Source: Bacteroidaceae bacterium (GTDB lineage: Bacteria; Bacteroidota; Bacteroidia; Bacteroidales; Bacteroidaceae). Taken from it: DNA of 64,000 nt. Under the pieces are notes generated by a model. That model was not told the DNA's origin and searched no databases. It saw only the letters and a list, made by a program, of their open reading frames with translations. How positions within the stretch are numbered: position 1 is the stretch's first letter; each line of letters opens with the position of its first letter. The DNA lies in contig JAFXGV010000038.1 in assembly GCA_017536765.1 (NCBI GenBank), positions 1-64,000 of the forward strand, written 5' to 3'. The position numbers and the translations under genes are program-made. Shown here one piece after another: positions 1 through 7,930 of the stretch.

Positions 1-61
1 AAAATGGGCCCTTTTTGACGAAATTTATTGCAAATATACTAAATTCTTAAAAGATTTAAGG

Positions 62-69
62 TAGCTTTG
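62..69 (+). promoter_or_regulatory. Bacteroidetes -7 promoter element of the RNA methyltransferase gene
   Basis: The octamer TAGCTTTG matches the TAnnTTTG -7 box and lies 33 nt before the ATG at 102. I see no clear TTTG -33 element at the usual distance. The first 61 bases are AT-rich and hold no gene. Confidence 0.6.
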
Positions 70-101
70 CAACACTTTAACGCGACGAAAAACCTTATAA
101 T

Positions 102-860
102 ATGTTAAGCAAGGCGCAACTAAAACTGATAAAATCGCTCGAACAGAAAAAATACAGAAAAGAGAGCGGACTCTTTGTTGCCGAGGGGGGCAAAACCGTG
201 GGCGACCTCATTGCCTGCGGGCTGCAATGCGAGCTTATAATTGCCACCAAAGAGTGGAAAGCCTGCCACACCCTTGCCACCCGCACCCCCATAACCGAGG
301 TGAGCGAGGATGATATGAAGCGTGCAAGTTTCCTGCGCACACCGCAAGGGATACTCGCCCTCTTTCGCTACCCCTGCGAGGAGCTGAACAACGAGCACCC
401 CACCCACACGCTCTGCCTTGCTCTCGATGGCGTGCAGGACCCGGGGAATATGGGCACCATAATACGCATTGCCGACTGGTTTGGAATAGAGCACATATAC
501 TGCTCGGCCGGTTGTGTCGATGCATACAGCCCCAAGACCGTGCAGGCCACAATGGGTGCCATAGGCCGCGTGAAGATACATTACACCAACCTGCCTGCAC
601 TCATAGCATCGCTCAAGGGGAAAGCCCCCGTGTATGGCACATTCCTCAATGGCGACAACATATACAACCGCGATTTGCAGCCCCACGGCCTCATAGTGAT
701 GGGCAACGAAGGCAACGGCATAAGCCGCGAATGCGAGGAGAACATAACCGAAAGGCTCTTTATTCCCAACTACCCCGTGGGGCGCGCCACATCGGAGTCG
801 TTGAACGTATCCACCGCCACTGCCATAATATGCAGCGAGTTCCGCCGCAGAGTAAAATAG
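102..860 (+). CDS. TrmH/SpoU-family RNA 2'-O-methyltransferase
   Basis: 252 residues. A protein that methylates the 2'-OH of a tRNA or rRNA ribose using S-adenosylmethionine; the exact nucleotide cannot be told from sequence. The N-terminal substrate-binding part (about 1-95) contains the segment FVAEGGKTV. The knotted SPOUT catalytic domain follows: motif 1 with NMGTIIR near residue 110, motif 2 IVMGNEGNG near 203, and motif 3 with the conserved SLNVSTA near 230. Length and motif order fit a single-copy TrmH-like enzyme. It is monocistronic and convergent with the next gene, with 6 bases between the two stops. Its terminator appears to lie inside the neighbour's coding region (919-952). The family is sure; the target is not. 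Confidence 0.93.
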   Translation: MLSKAQLKLIKSLEQKKYRKESGLFVAEGGKTVGDLIACGLQCELIIATKEWKACHTLATRTPITEVSEDDMKRASFLRTPQGILALFRYPCEELNNEHPTHTLCLALDGVQDPGNMGTIIRIADWFGIEHIYCSAGCVDAYSPKTVQATMGAIGRVKIHYTNLPALIASLKGKAPVYGTFLNGDNIYNRDLQPHGLIVMGNEGNGISRECEENITERLFIPNYPVGRATSESLNVSTATAIICSEFRRRVK

Positions 861-866
861 AGGGAA

Positions 867-1133
867 TCAACGTAGAAGAACGAGGCCGTCATTGCCATCG
901 CCCTGTAAATAGAGATAAAGGGGTTGTGCAGCCTGCGCAACCTCTTTTTTTATATCGGAGAGAAAGTGAGCCTGCGGGCAGTGCGACAGAAAGAGTTCAT
1001 CCACCCACACCATAGACTGCCGCTCGCCGTCGAAAGGGAAAAACGAAACCACTACCCCATTCTTCACCTCCACCACATACATTTTGAGAGGCTCGCGCTG
1101 CGGAAGATGCAATTTATGTGTAGCGTAGAACAT
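867..1133 (-). CDS. Small conserved hypothetical protein downstream of the DUF4296 lipoprotein
   Basis: 88 residues, beginning MFYATHKLHLPQ. I chose the ATG at 1133-1131 because it overlaps the TAA of the upstream gene as TAATG, an arrangement typical of translational coupling; the longer reading frame to 1196 would run into that gene. There is no signal peptide, membrane segment or cysteine pair. The central part (VYVVEVKNGVVVSFFPFDGE-like, strand-rich) suggests a small beta fold. I do not recognise a named domain. Similar short proteins follow DUF4296 genes in related genomes as I recall, so it is probably real. Function unknown. Confidence 0.7.
   Translation of the reverse strand: MFYATHKLHLPQREPLKMYVVEVKNGVVVSFFPFDGERQSMVWVDELFLSHCPQAHFLSDIKKEVAQAAQPLYLYLQGDGNDGLVLLR
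919..952 (+). terminator. Intrinsic terminator of the methyltransferase gene, inside the convergent gene
   Basis: GGTTG(T)GC-AGCCT-GC(G)CAACC forms a stem-loop followed by a T-rich tract on the plus strand. It lies about 60 nt past the stop at 860 and overlaps the 3' coding part of the minus-strand gene 867-1133. Confidence 0.6.
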
Positions 1134-1915
1134 TACTCCTCCTCGGGGTGAATGCGCTTGACCGAAATATCGCCAAGCAACAGTTTGGATGCACACAGCG
1201 TGTCGTTGTCGCTGTAGTAGAGAAAGCCGTGCAAAGATTTTATTTCAGCATCGTAGTTGCGCTCAACGCCAAGCACGTAGGTGCTGTCGCCCGATAGAGT
1301 GACACCCTTGCTTGCGTAGCTGTCATTGTCATACTCCACAACCAATGCCGCGTGGGCAAAGTGGTTCAAGCCACCCATCGCACCGGGCAGATGTTTGGCA
1401 CTGAAGAGGAAGCGCACGCTGTCGCCCTTTACATAAGTGGTATCGGCCGCATAATTGAATGTTATGCGGTTGTTGAGCGGCGACGATGAGAGCAAGCGCA
1501 CGTGCGAGCCGTTCCACAACTCCACGGTGTCGGCAAGCATTTTTTCGCTGTTCATCACATCGGCCACAGCCGCCGCGCCATCGCCCATAGCTTCGAGTTC
1601 CGCCTTTGTGCGCTCCTCGAGGTTGGCATAAATCTTTACCATCTTTTTGGGATAGCGTGTGTACCACACCAACGAAGAGTCGAACTGCTCCCTTGTCACG
1701 CCGTGCTTTTCGAACACATAGTTTATGTGCAACTTACGCTCGTAGCTTGTAGCCATCTGGTCGGTTGTAAGAACCTGAACAAGATGATAATCGTATATGA
1801 TATCCTCCATCTTGTCGGGCTTGATAACCCCCTCGGGCATCTCCACCTTGCAGGCCACAAAAAGCAGCAAAGAGAGAAGAAACAATGTTTTCGCAAAATA
1901 ACGTTTCATCGACAA
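1133..1915 (-). CDS. DUF4296 lipoprotein
   Basis: 260 residues. A lipoprotein signal peptide (MSMKRYFAKTLFLLSLLLFVAC) ends in the lipobox LFVAC, so the protein should be lipidated at Cys22 and sit in the envelope. The DUF4296 core follows directly (KPDKMEDIIYDYHL, about 32-110), the part conserved in Bacteroidetes and next to lspA in many of them. The C-terminal half is rich in beta strands and in D, S, T and N. It is 1 base from lspA and overlaps the next gene by one base, so ileS-dksA-lspA-DUF4296-88aa reads as one operon. Role unknown; the position beside the lipoprotein signal peptidase suggests envelope biogenesis, which is inference. Confidence 0.85.
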   Translation of the reverse strand: MSMKRYFAKTLFLLSLLLFVACKVEMPEGVIKPDKMEDIIYDYHLVQVLTTDQMATSYERKLHINYVFEKHGVTREQFDSSLVWYTRYPKKMVKIYANLEERTKAELEAMGDGAAAVADVMNSEKMLADTVELWNGSHVRLLSSSPLNNRITFNYAADTTYVKGDSVRFLFSAKHLPGAMGGLNHFAHAALVVEYDNDSYASKGVTLSGDSTYVLGVERNYDAEIKSLHGFLYYSDNDTLCASKLLLGDISVKRIHPEEE

Positions 1916-1916
1916 T

Positions 1917-2540
1917 CTATTTAAGCGGCTTGTTTATACAATTACGATAGAAAAGGAGTATCGACACTATGCTGCAACTTATGCAAGCATCGGCAAAATT
2001 GAATATGGGGCTGAAGAATATGAAATGCTCGCCACCCACAAAGGGCATCCACGCAGGCCAGTCGAATGAGAATAGCGGGAAATAGAACATATCCACCACC
2101 GCTCCATACAAGAAGTCGCCATACCCCTCGCCAAATGGCACGAGCGAAGCCACACGCCCCATACTGTGCGTGAAAATCTCGCCATAGAAGAGAGAATCTA
2201 TAATGTTGCCCATTGCACCGGCAAACACCAGTGCAATGGAAACAATATAGCCGACAGGGAATTTTGTATTGCGTATTATGCGATAGAGGTAATACCCGAG
2301 CAGCGAAACGGCAACCAGGCGAAAACAGGTGAGAAACAGCTTACCACCCAACTCCATACCAAACGCCATACCCTTGTTCTCGGTAAAATATATGTAAAAC
2401 CAATCGCCACACACCAAAAAACTCTCGTGCAGGTACATATTTAGTTTCACGGCCACCTTTATCACCTGGTCGATGGCAATGGCGCCCACAGCCACAAGCA
2501 CCGCAATCCACGAGCGAAATTTCACCCTGTTCTTCTTCAT
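1917..2540 (-). CDS. lspA: Lipoprotein signal peptidase II
   Basis: 207 residues. An inner-membrane aspartyl protease that removes the signal peptide from diacylglyceryl-prolipoproteins before the lipidated cysteine. Four hydrophobic segments are visible (about 11-31, 66-88, 96-112 and 180-200). The two catalytic aspartates can be placed: Asp115 in GNIIDSLFYG and Asp184 in FNFADACIS. The protein is longer than the E. coli enzyme (164 aa) because of an insertion around 120-175, usual for Bacteroidetes LspA. The many lipoproteins in this window would be its substrates. It lies 13 nt after the DksA-like gene. Confidence 0.95.
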   Translation of the reverse strand: MKKNRVKFRSWIAVLVAVGAIAIDQVIKVAVKLNMYLHESFLVCGDWFYIYFTENKGMAFGMELGGKLFLTCFRLVAVSLLGYYLYRIIRNTKFPVGYIVSIALVFAGAMGNIIDSLFYGEIFTHSMGRVASLVPFGEGYGDFLYGAVVDMFYFPLFSFDWPAWMPFVGGEHFIFFSPIFNFADACISCSIVSILLFYRNCINKPLK

Positions 2541-2553
2541 CTATTTATTTTTC

Positions 2554-2931
2554 TTATCTGTTTTTCTTCGCCTCGATGCTGAGCGTTGCGTGAGGAACAG
2601 CCATCAAGCGACCTTTTGATATGAGCTTGCCTGTTTCGCGGCAAATACCATAGGTTTTGTTCTCGATGCGCACAAGAGCAGCCTGCAAGCCCTGAATAAA
2701 CTTAGCCTGACGCTGCGCAAGCTGCATCTGCTCCTCGAGCGAACTTGCCGCGCTACCATCCTCGAGGCCTTTGTATGTGGGCGATGTATCGGCCACATCG
2801 TTTCCATCCTCGTGACGTATCGAGCGCATAATCTTGTCATAATCTCTTTTTGCAAGTTCCAACTTCTGGTTAATCACCGCGCGGAACTCCTCAAGTTCCT
2901 CATCGGAATAGCGAACTCTTTCTTCTGACAT
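2554..2931 (-). CDS. DksA/TraR-family protein with a degenerate zinc finger
   Basis: 125 residues. DksA-type proteins bind the RNA polymerase secondary channel through a coiled-coil hairpin with acidic tip residues. Here a helical hairpin spans about 8-90, with DVADTSPTYKG in the turn region. The C-terminal end (YGICRETGKLISKGRL...VPHATLSIEAK) keeps the TraR/DksA finger pattern, but only one cysteine (Cys97) remains, with His114. A classical Cys4 zinc site is therefore absent; Cys-poor versions exist in the family. It sits between ileS and lspA, the conserved Bacteroidetes order. Whether it acts with ppGpp like E. coli DksA cannot be told. Confidence 0.88.
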   Translation of the reverse strand: MSEERVRYSDEELEEFRAVINQKLELAKRDYDKIMRSIRHEDGNDVADTSPTYKGLEDGSAASSLEEQMQLAQRQAKFIQGLQAALVRIENKTYGICRETGKLISKGRLMAVPHATLSIEAKKNR

Positions 2932-2971
2932 AGCAATTGTTTTATTATGGTTAGTATATGTTTTTTTCTAT

Positions 2972-5900
2972 TTACAATTTTTCAATGGCAACATTGATTG
3001 AGAAGCCGTCGAGCTCCACAGCCTCGCCATCCACGCAGTCGCAAAGAGTGAGCGAGTCGGCAAGCACCTGGTTGCTTATATATTCGCCAAACTGCTCCAC
3101 AGCCTCGTTGCTGCCCGCGTTTCTTGAAACGGTAACGGCTATTCTGTCGGTAATCTCAAGACCGCTATCCTTGCGCATAGCCTGTATTTTCTTTATCACC
3201 TCGCGGGCAATACCCTCGCGGCGCAGTTCGTCTGTTACCTCCACATCGAGAGCCACGGTGAGAGCACCCTCGTTGGCCACAGTCCAGCCGGGAACATCCT
3301 CGCTGAAAATCTCCACATCGGCAAGTTCTATAAGCGCATCGGTGCCCTCCACTTGCAGAGTGATTGTGCCGTTCTTCTCCAGTTCGGCTATCTGCTCCTG
3401 CAACATTTCGGTAACAGCAGCGTTCACGCTCTTCATCAGTTTACCGAACTTTTTACCCAAAGTGCGGAAGTTACATTTAATCTTCTTCACTAAGATGCCG
3501 TCACCCTCTACAAACTCAAGCTCCTTCACATTCACCTCGCTCAATATAAGCGCCTTCACAGCCTCGATGCGTGCCTTCATCACCTCGTCGGTGGTGGGTA
3601 TTGCAATCTTCTGCAGGGGCTGGCGCACAATGAGCTGCTCCTTCTTGCGCAGGGCAAGCACCATAGACGAAATCTTCTGTGCAAGCTCCATACGATACTC
3701 AAGCTCGCTATCTACGCAGGCATCATCACACTCGGGATACTGTGCAAGGTGCACCGATGCTGTGGTAGCGCGCCCTGTAACCGAGGTAAGATCCTGATAG
3801 AGGCGGTCGGCATAGAAGGGTGCTATGGGCGCCATAAGGCGGGCAACGGTCTCCAGGCAGGTGTAGAGTGTCTGGTAGGCCGACAGTTTGTCGGCACTCA
3901 TATCCGAGCCCCAAAAACGCTTGCGGCTCAAGCGCACGAACCAGTTGCTCACGTTGTCAATAACAAACTCCTGAATAAGACGACCGGCCTTTGTGGGCTC
4001 GTAGTCGTTGAGACAGTTGTTCACATTCTTGCTTAGTGTGTTAAGCGCCGAAATTATCCAACGGTCGAGCTCGGGACGCTCGCTCACGGGTATTTCGGGC
4101 TCGGCAAATGTAAAGCCGTCAACGTTGGCATACATTGTGAAGAAACTGTATGTTTGATAGAGCTTGCCAAAGAACGAACGGGTAACCTCCTTCACGCCAT
4201 CTTCGTTGAAACGCAAGTTATCCCAGGGTGCCGAGTTGGTAATCATATACCAACGGAGCGCATCGCTGCCGTAGTTCTCTATTGTGCCAAAGGGGTCAAC
4301 GGCATTGCCCAGGCGTTTCGACATCTTGTCGCCGTTCTTGTCCAACACAAGACCGTTTGAGATAACCGTTTTGTATGCAACGCTGTCGAACACCATAGTA
4401 CCGATTGCGTGCAGTGTGTAGAACCAGCCGCGTGTCTGGTCCACACCCTCGGCAATGAAATCGGCAGGATAGATGGTGCGATTGTCAAGTGCCTCTTTAT
4501 TCTCAAAGGGATAGTGAATTTGCGCATAGGGCATAGCGCCGGAGTCGAACCACACGTCGATGAGGTCGAGTTCACGTGTCATCACCTTGCCGCTATCCGA
4601 TACCAACTTGATATCATCGACATAGGGGCGGTGAAGGTCTATCTTGTCATAGTTCTCGCGACTGTAGTCGCCGGGAATAAAGCCTTTATCTTTGTAGGGG
4701 TTGCTTGCCATAACACCGGCAGCAACAGCTTTCTCTATCTCATCGTAAAGCTCGGCAATAGAACCTATGCACTTGGCTTCACCGTCCTCGCTTGTCCAAA
4801 TGGGCAGAGGGGTACCCCAATAACGGCTACGGCTCAAGTTCCAGTCGTTCAAATTCTCCAGCCACTTGCCAAAACGGCCTGTACCTGTGGATTCGGGCTT
4901 CCAGGTAATGGTCTTGTTGAGCTCGCTCATGCGCTCTTTCATCTCCGATGCACGTACAAACCAGCTATCGAGAGGATAGTAAAGTACGGGCTTGTCGGTG
5001 CGCCAGCAGTGGGGATAGTTGTGAACGTGTTTTTCAATCTTGAACACCTTGTTCTGCTGTTTCAACGATATGCAAAGAACAACGTCCAATGTTTCGGCCT
5101 TTGCAGCCGCCTTCTCGTCGAAACGGCCATCAACGGTATATACGGGATCGTAGGCGTTTTTCACATAAGCGCCGGCATATTTCGAATACTCCTCAACGTT
5201 TACGCAATTCTTCACAAACTCCTCATCGAGTTCGTCTATTGCCCAGAATTTTCCTGTAAAATCTACCATAGGACGGGTTTCGCCCTTCTTGTTCACCATA
5301 AAGAGTGAAGGGATGCCTGCGGCCTTTGCCACAAAAGCATCGTCTGCACCGAATGTGGGAGCTATGTGAACAATACCTGTACCATCCTCGGTGGTCACAT
5401 AGTCGCCGGGGATTACGCGGAAGCCGTCGTTCGACACCTTTATCTCGTCACCCTCTTTCACAACGGGTTTCACCCAGGGGAACAACTGCTCGTAGTGCAT
5501 ACCTACAAGGTCGGTACCCTTGTACTCGGCAACAACCTCGTAAGGAACCACCTTGTCGCCCTGCTTGTAGCTGTCGAGGGGCAGTTCGGCACCCGCAGCG
5601 TTAAAGTGAGCATTCAAAAGCGCCTTTGCCACAACAACGGTAATGGGCTCGCCCGAGTAGCTGTTGTACGAACGCACAACAACGTAATCTATTTTTGGAC
5701 CCACACAAAGTGCGGTGTTCGAAGGCAAAGTCCAGGGAGTGGTTGTCCAAGCAAGGAAATAGGGAGTGCCCCACCCTGCCATTTCGGGCTTGGGATCGAG
5801 CATACGGAACTGCGCCACGGCTGTTGTATCCTTGACGTCGCGGTAGCAACCGGGCTGGTTAAGTTCGTGCGAGCTGAGGCCGGTACCTGCTGCGGGCGAA

Positions 5901-6448
5901 TAGGGCTGTATAGTGTAGCCTTTGTAAAGCAAGCCCTTGTTATACAGCTGCTTGAGCAACCACCACAGAGTTTCTATGTAGCTATTCTCGTATGTAATGT
6001 AGGGGTTATCCAAATCTACCCAGTAACCCATCTTGCGGGTGAGTTCGGTCCACTCCTTGGTATATTTCATAACCTCCTCGCGGCAGTTGCGGTTGTAGTC
6101 GTCAACCGAAATCTTCTTGCCTATATCCTCTTTTGTGATATTGAGTTTCTTTTCCACACCAAGCTCAACAGGCAGGCCGTGAGTGTCCCAACCCGCCTTG
6201 CGTTTCACCTGAAAGCCCTTCATTGTCTTAAAGCGGCAGAAGGTATCCTTGATGCTGCGCGCCATAACGTGATGAATACCGGGCATACCGTTGGCCGAGG
6301 GAGGTCCCTCGAAAAAGACAAACGAAGGCGCACCCTCACGCTCGGTCATACTCTTTGAGAACAAATCATTCTCTTCCCACTCATTCAAAACCTCTTTGTT
6401 TATTTGAGGCAGATTCAACTGATTATATACAGGAAATTTCTTTTTCAT
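2972..6448 (-). CDS. ileS: Isoleucyl-tRNA synthetase
   Basis: 1158 residues. Charges tRNA-Ile with isoleucine and edits valine. Class I signatures: HIGH-type motif GIHH at 57-60 within PSANGMPGIHH, and KMSKR near 708-712. The CP1 editing domain lies between them, followed by the anticodon-binding helical domain and the long C-terminal extension seen in this clade. I chose the ATG at 6448 (MKKKFPVYNQ), because the open frame to 6604 runs through the promoter and the preceding gene's terminator. First gene of the ileS-dksA-lspA-DUF4296 operon, with a TAACTTTG box at 6475-6482. Confidence 0.97.
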   Translation of the reverse strand: MKKKFPVYNQLNLPQINKEVLNEWEENDLFSKSMTEREGAPSFVFFEGPPSANGMPGIHHVMARSIKDTFCRFKTMKGFQVKRKAGWDTHGLPVELGVEKKLNITKEDIGKKISVDDYNRNCREEVMKYTKEWTELTRKMGYWVDLDNPYITYENSYIETLWWLLKQLYNKGLLYKGYTIQPYSPAAGTGLSSHELNQPGCYRDVKDTTAVAQFRMLDPKPEMAGWGTPYFLAWTTTPWTLPSNTALCVGPKIDYVVVRSYNSYSGEPITVVVAKALLNAHFNAAGAELPLDSYKQGDKVVPYEVVAEYKGTDLVGMHYEQLFPWVKPVVKEGDEIKVSNDGFRVIPGDYVTTEDGTGIVHIAPTFGADDAFVAKAAGIPSLFMVNKKGETRPMVDFTGKFWAIDELDEEFVKNCVNVEEYSKYAGAYVKNAYDPVYTVDGRFDEKAAAKAETLDVVLCISLKQQNKVFKIEKHVHNYPHCWRTDKPVLYYPLDSWFVRASEMKERMSELNKTITWKPESTGTGRFGKWLENLNDWNLSRSRYWGTPLPIWTSEDGEAKCIGSIAELYDEIEKAVAAGVMASNPYKDKGFIPGDYSRENYDKIDLHRPYVDDIKLVSDSGKVMTRELDLIDVWFDSGAMPYAQIHYPFENKEALDNRTIYPADFIAEGVDQTRGWFYTLHAIGTMVFDSVAYKTVISNGLVLDKNGDKMSKRLGNAVDPFGTIENYGSDALRWYMITNSAPWDNLRFNEDGVKEVTRSFFGKLYQTYSFFTMYANVDGFTFAEPEIPVSERPELDRWIISALNTLSKNVNNCLNDYEPTKAGRLIQEFVIDNVSNWFVRLSRKRFWGSDMSADKLSAYQTLYTCLETVARLMAPIAPFYADRLYQDLTSVTGRATTASVHLAQYPECDDACVDSELEYRMELAQKISSMVLALRKKEQLIVRQPLQKIAIPTTDEVMKARIEAVKALILSEVNVKELEFVEGDGILVKKIKCNFRTLGKKFGKLMKSVNAAVTEMLQEQIAELEKNGTITLQVEGTDALIELADVEIFSEDVPGWTVANEGALTVALDVEVTDELRREGIAREVIKKIQAMRKDSGLEITDRIAVTVSRNAGSNEAVEQFGEYISNQVLADSLTLCDCVDGEAVELDGFSINVAIEKL

Positions 6449-6474
6449 TTTTATATAAAAACTATAAAGTTGCG

Positions 6475-6482
6475 CAAAGTTA
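6475..6482 (-). promoter_or_regulatory. -7 promoter box of ileS operon
   Basis: On the minus strand the sequence is TAACTTTG, a perfect TAnnTTTG box. It lies 27 nt before the chosen ATG and supports that start over the longer open frame. Confidence 0.65.
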
Positions 6483-6556
6483 CAAAAAACAGAGCGAAAA
6501 AGGAAGAAAAAGAGAGGAATAAATTGAACCTTTTTAGCACTTAATGCACTAAAAAA

Positions 6557-6593
6557 CAAAACCCTTGCACCGGTAAAAAGCGCAAGGGTTTTG
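6557..6593 (-). terminator. Intrinsic terminator after the M18 peptidase gene
   Basis: Arms CAAAACCCTTGC and GCAAGGGTTTTG (12 bp) enclose a 13-nt loop. A TTTTTT tract follows in the minus direction. It ends the peptidase transcript 20-60 nt after its stop and separates it from ileS. Confidence 0.85.
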
Positions 6594-6615
6594 TCCAATG
6601 ACACAAAAACAGCCG

Positions 6616-7896
6616 TTAATCGGCATCGTAGAATGCGGTGAAGGCCTTTATAGCATACTCGGTATCAACGGCAGCCGATGTTTCGCGTGCCGAGTGCATT
6701 CCCCACATAGGGTTACCCATATCCACACCACGCATAGGCAGTTGTGTTGTCAAAGTATTTCCAAGTGTGGAACCGCCCGCAATGTCGCTGCGATTCACAA
6801 AATACTGGAACGGAACACCAGCCTTGCGGCACACCTCGGCGAACACTGCGGCCGACTCGGCATCGGTCACATACTTTTGGTTGGCATTGTATTTTATTAC
6901 CGGGCCGCCACCCATCACGGGGTGGTTTGTGGGGTCGTGTTTCTCCTGATAATTGGGGTGCAGGGCGTGTGCCATATCGGCCGAAACCATAAAGGAATTC
7001 TCCACCATAGCATACAAATCGCCCGCCTTACCGCCGCAATTCAATATAATAGCATCCAACAGGTTACGCAACATAGGAGAGGCCGAGCCCTGCTTTGTCA
7101 TGTTACCTGTTTCCTCGTTATCGAAAAGGGCAAGCACCTGTGTCATAGCTGCCGGTTTACTATCGGCCAACGCACGCAGGCCGGCATAGGCCATAAGCAG
7201 GTCGTCCTGGCGGCCACCCGACACAAATTCGTTGTTCAAGCCGCAAAGACAAGCAGGTGTAGCATCGTAGAGTGAGAGGTCGAAATCGAGGATATCCGCA
7301 GCCGGCACACCAAGTTCATCGGCAACCACATTAAGTAAAAGATTTTCTTTTTCAAAATGATTGTTTATAAAGCCCAGCACAGGCATCATATCTTTTTGAC
7401 GGTTTATCTTGTTGCCCTCGTTCACCTCGCGGTTAAAATGTATTGCAAGGTGGGGAATTATGAGCAAGGGGCGCTTTATGTGCAACAGGCGTGTAACGGG
7501 GCGCAAGGAGGAATCGCCACGCAGAATGACACGACCTGCAAGCGACAAGGGGCGGTCGAACCAGGTATAGAGGATGGGGCCGCCATAAACCTCGGTATTG
7601 AGGCGTATCATACCGCCCTCCGACACCATTTCGGGTGCAGGCTTCACACGGAAACAGGGCGAGTCGGTGTGAGCGCAGATAAGTTTCACACCATCGGTAA
7701 GCGCACCGCTACCCATACGGAAAGCAAAAAGCGCCGAACCATTCTTTGTGATATAGTATCCTTTACCGGCCTCAAGAGCAGGCAGATTGCCAAGCTCCAC
7801 TTTCACAAAACCGGCAGCCGAAAGAAAATCCTCGGCATATTTCACCGCCAAGAAATTCACCGGCGATGCATCGAGCATATTAAGTAATCTTTTCAT
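6616..7896 (-). CDS. M18-family aspartyl aminopeptidase
   Basis: 426 residues. A cytosolic metallopeptidase that removes N-terminal acidic residues from peptides, as a large tetrahedral oligomer in characterised members. Metal and catalytic motifs of the family are visible: LICAHTDSPCFRVKP (His ligand, near 92), GGRQDDLLMAYAG (Asp, near 232), LFDNEETGN (catalytic Glu pair, near 262), SADMAHALHPN (Asp) and the C-terminal MGNPMWGMHSARE. Full family length with no signal peptide. It follows the kinase-RapZ gene by 34 nt and probably shares its transcript; a strong terminator follows it. Confidence 0.94.
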   Translation of the reverse strand: MKRLLNMLDASPVNFLAVKYAEDFLSAAGFVKVELGNLPALEAGKGYYITKNGSALFAFRMGSGALTDGVKLICAHTDSPCFRVKPAPEMVSEGGMIRLNTEVYGGPILYTWFDRPLSLAGRVILRGDSSLRPVTRLLHIKRPLLIIPHLAIHFNREVNEGNKINRQKDMMPVLGFINNHFEKENLLLNVVADELGVPAADILDFDLSLYDATPACLCGLNNEFVSGGRQDDLLMAYAGLRALADSKPAAMTQVLALFDNEETGNMTKQGSASPMLRNLLDAIILNCGGKAGDLYAMVENSFMVSADMAHALHPNYQEKHDPTNHPVMGGGPVIKYNANQKYVTDAESAAVFAEVCRKAGVPFQYFVNRSDIAGGSTLGNTLTTQLPMRGVDMGNPMWGMHSARETSAAVDTEYAIKAFTAFYDAD

Positions 7897-7930
7897 AATA
7901 ATTTATTTACCATTTATATTTATCGTTTAA

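Noticed and set aside
2958-3797. 279-codon gene opposite ileS
   Set aside because: Low-complexity Ser/Thr/Ala translation antisense to a conserved domain; a shadow frame.
6449-6604. 52-residue N-terminal extension of IleS
   Set aside because: It covers the promoter (6475-6482) and the upstream terminator, and lacks family similarity.
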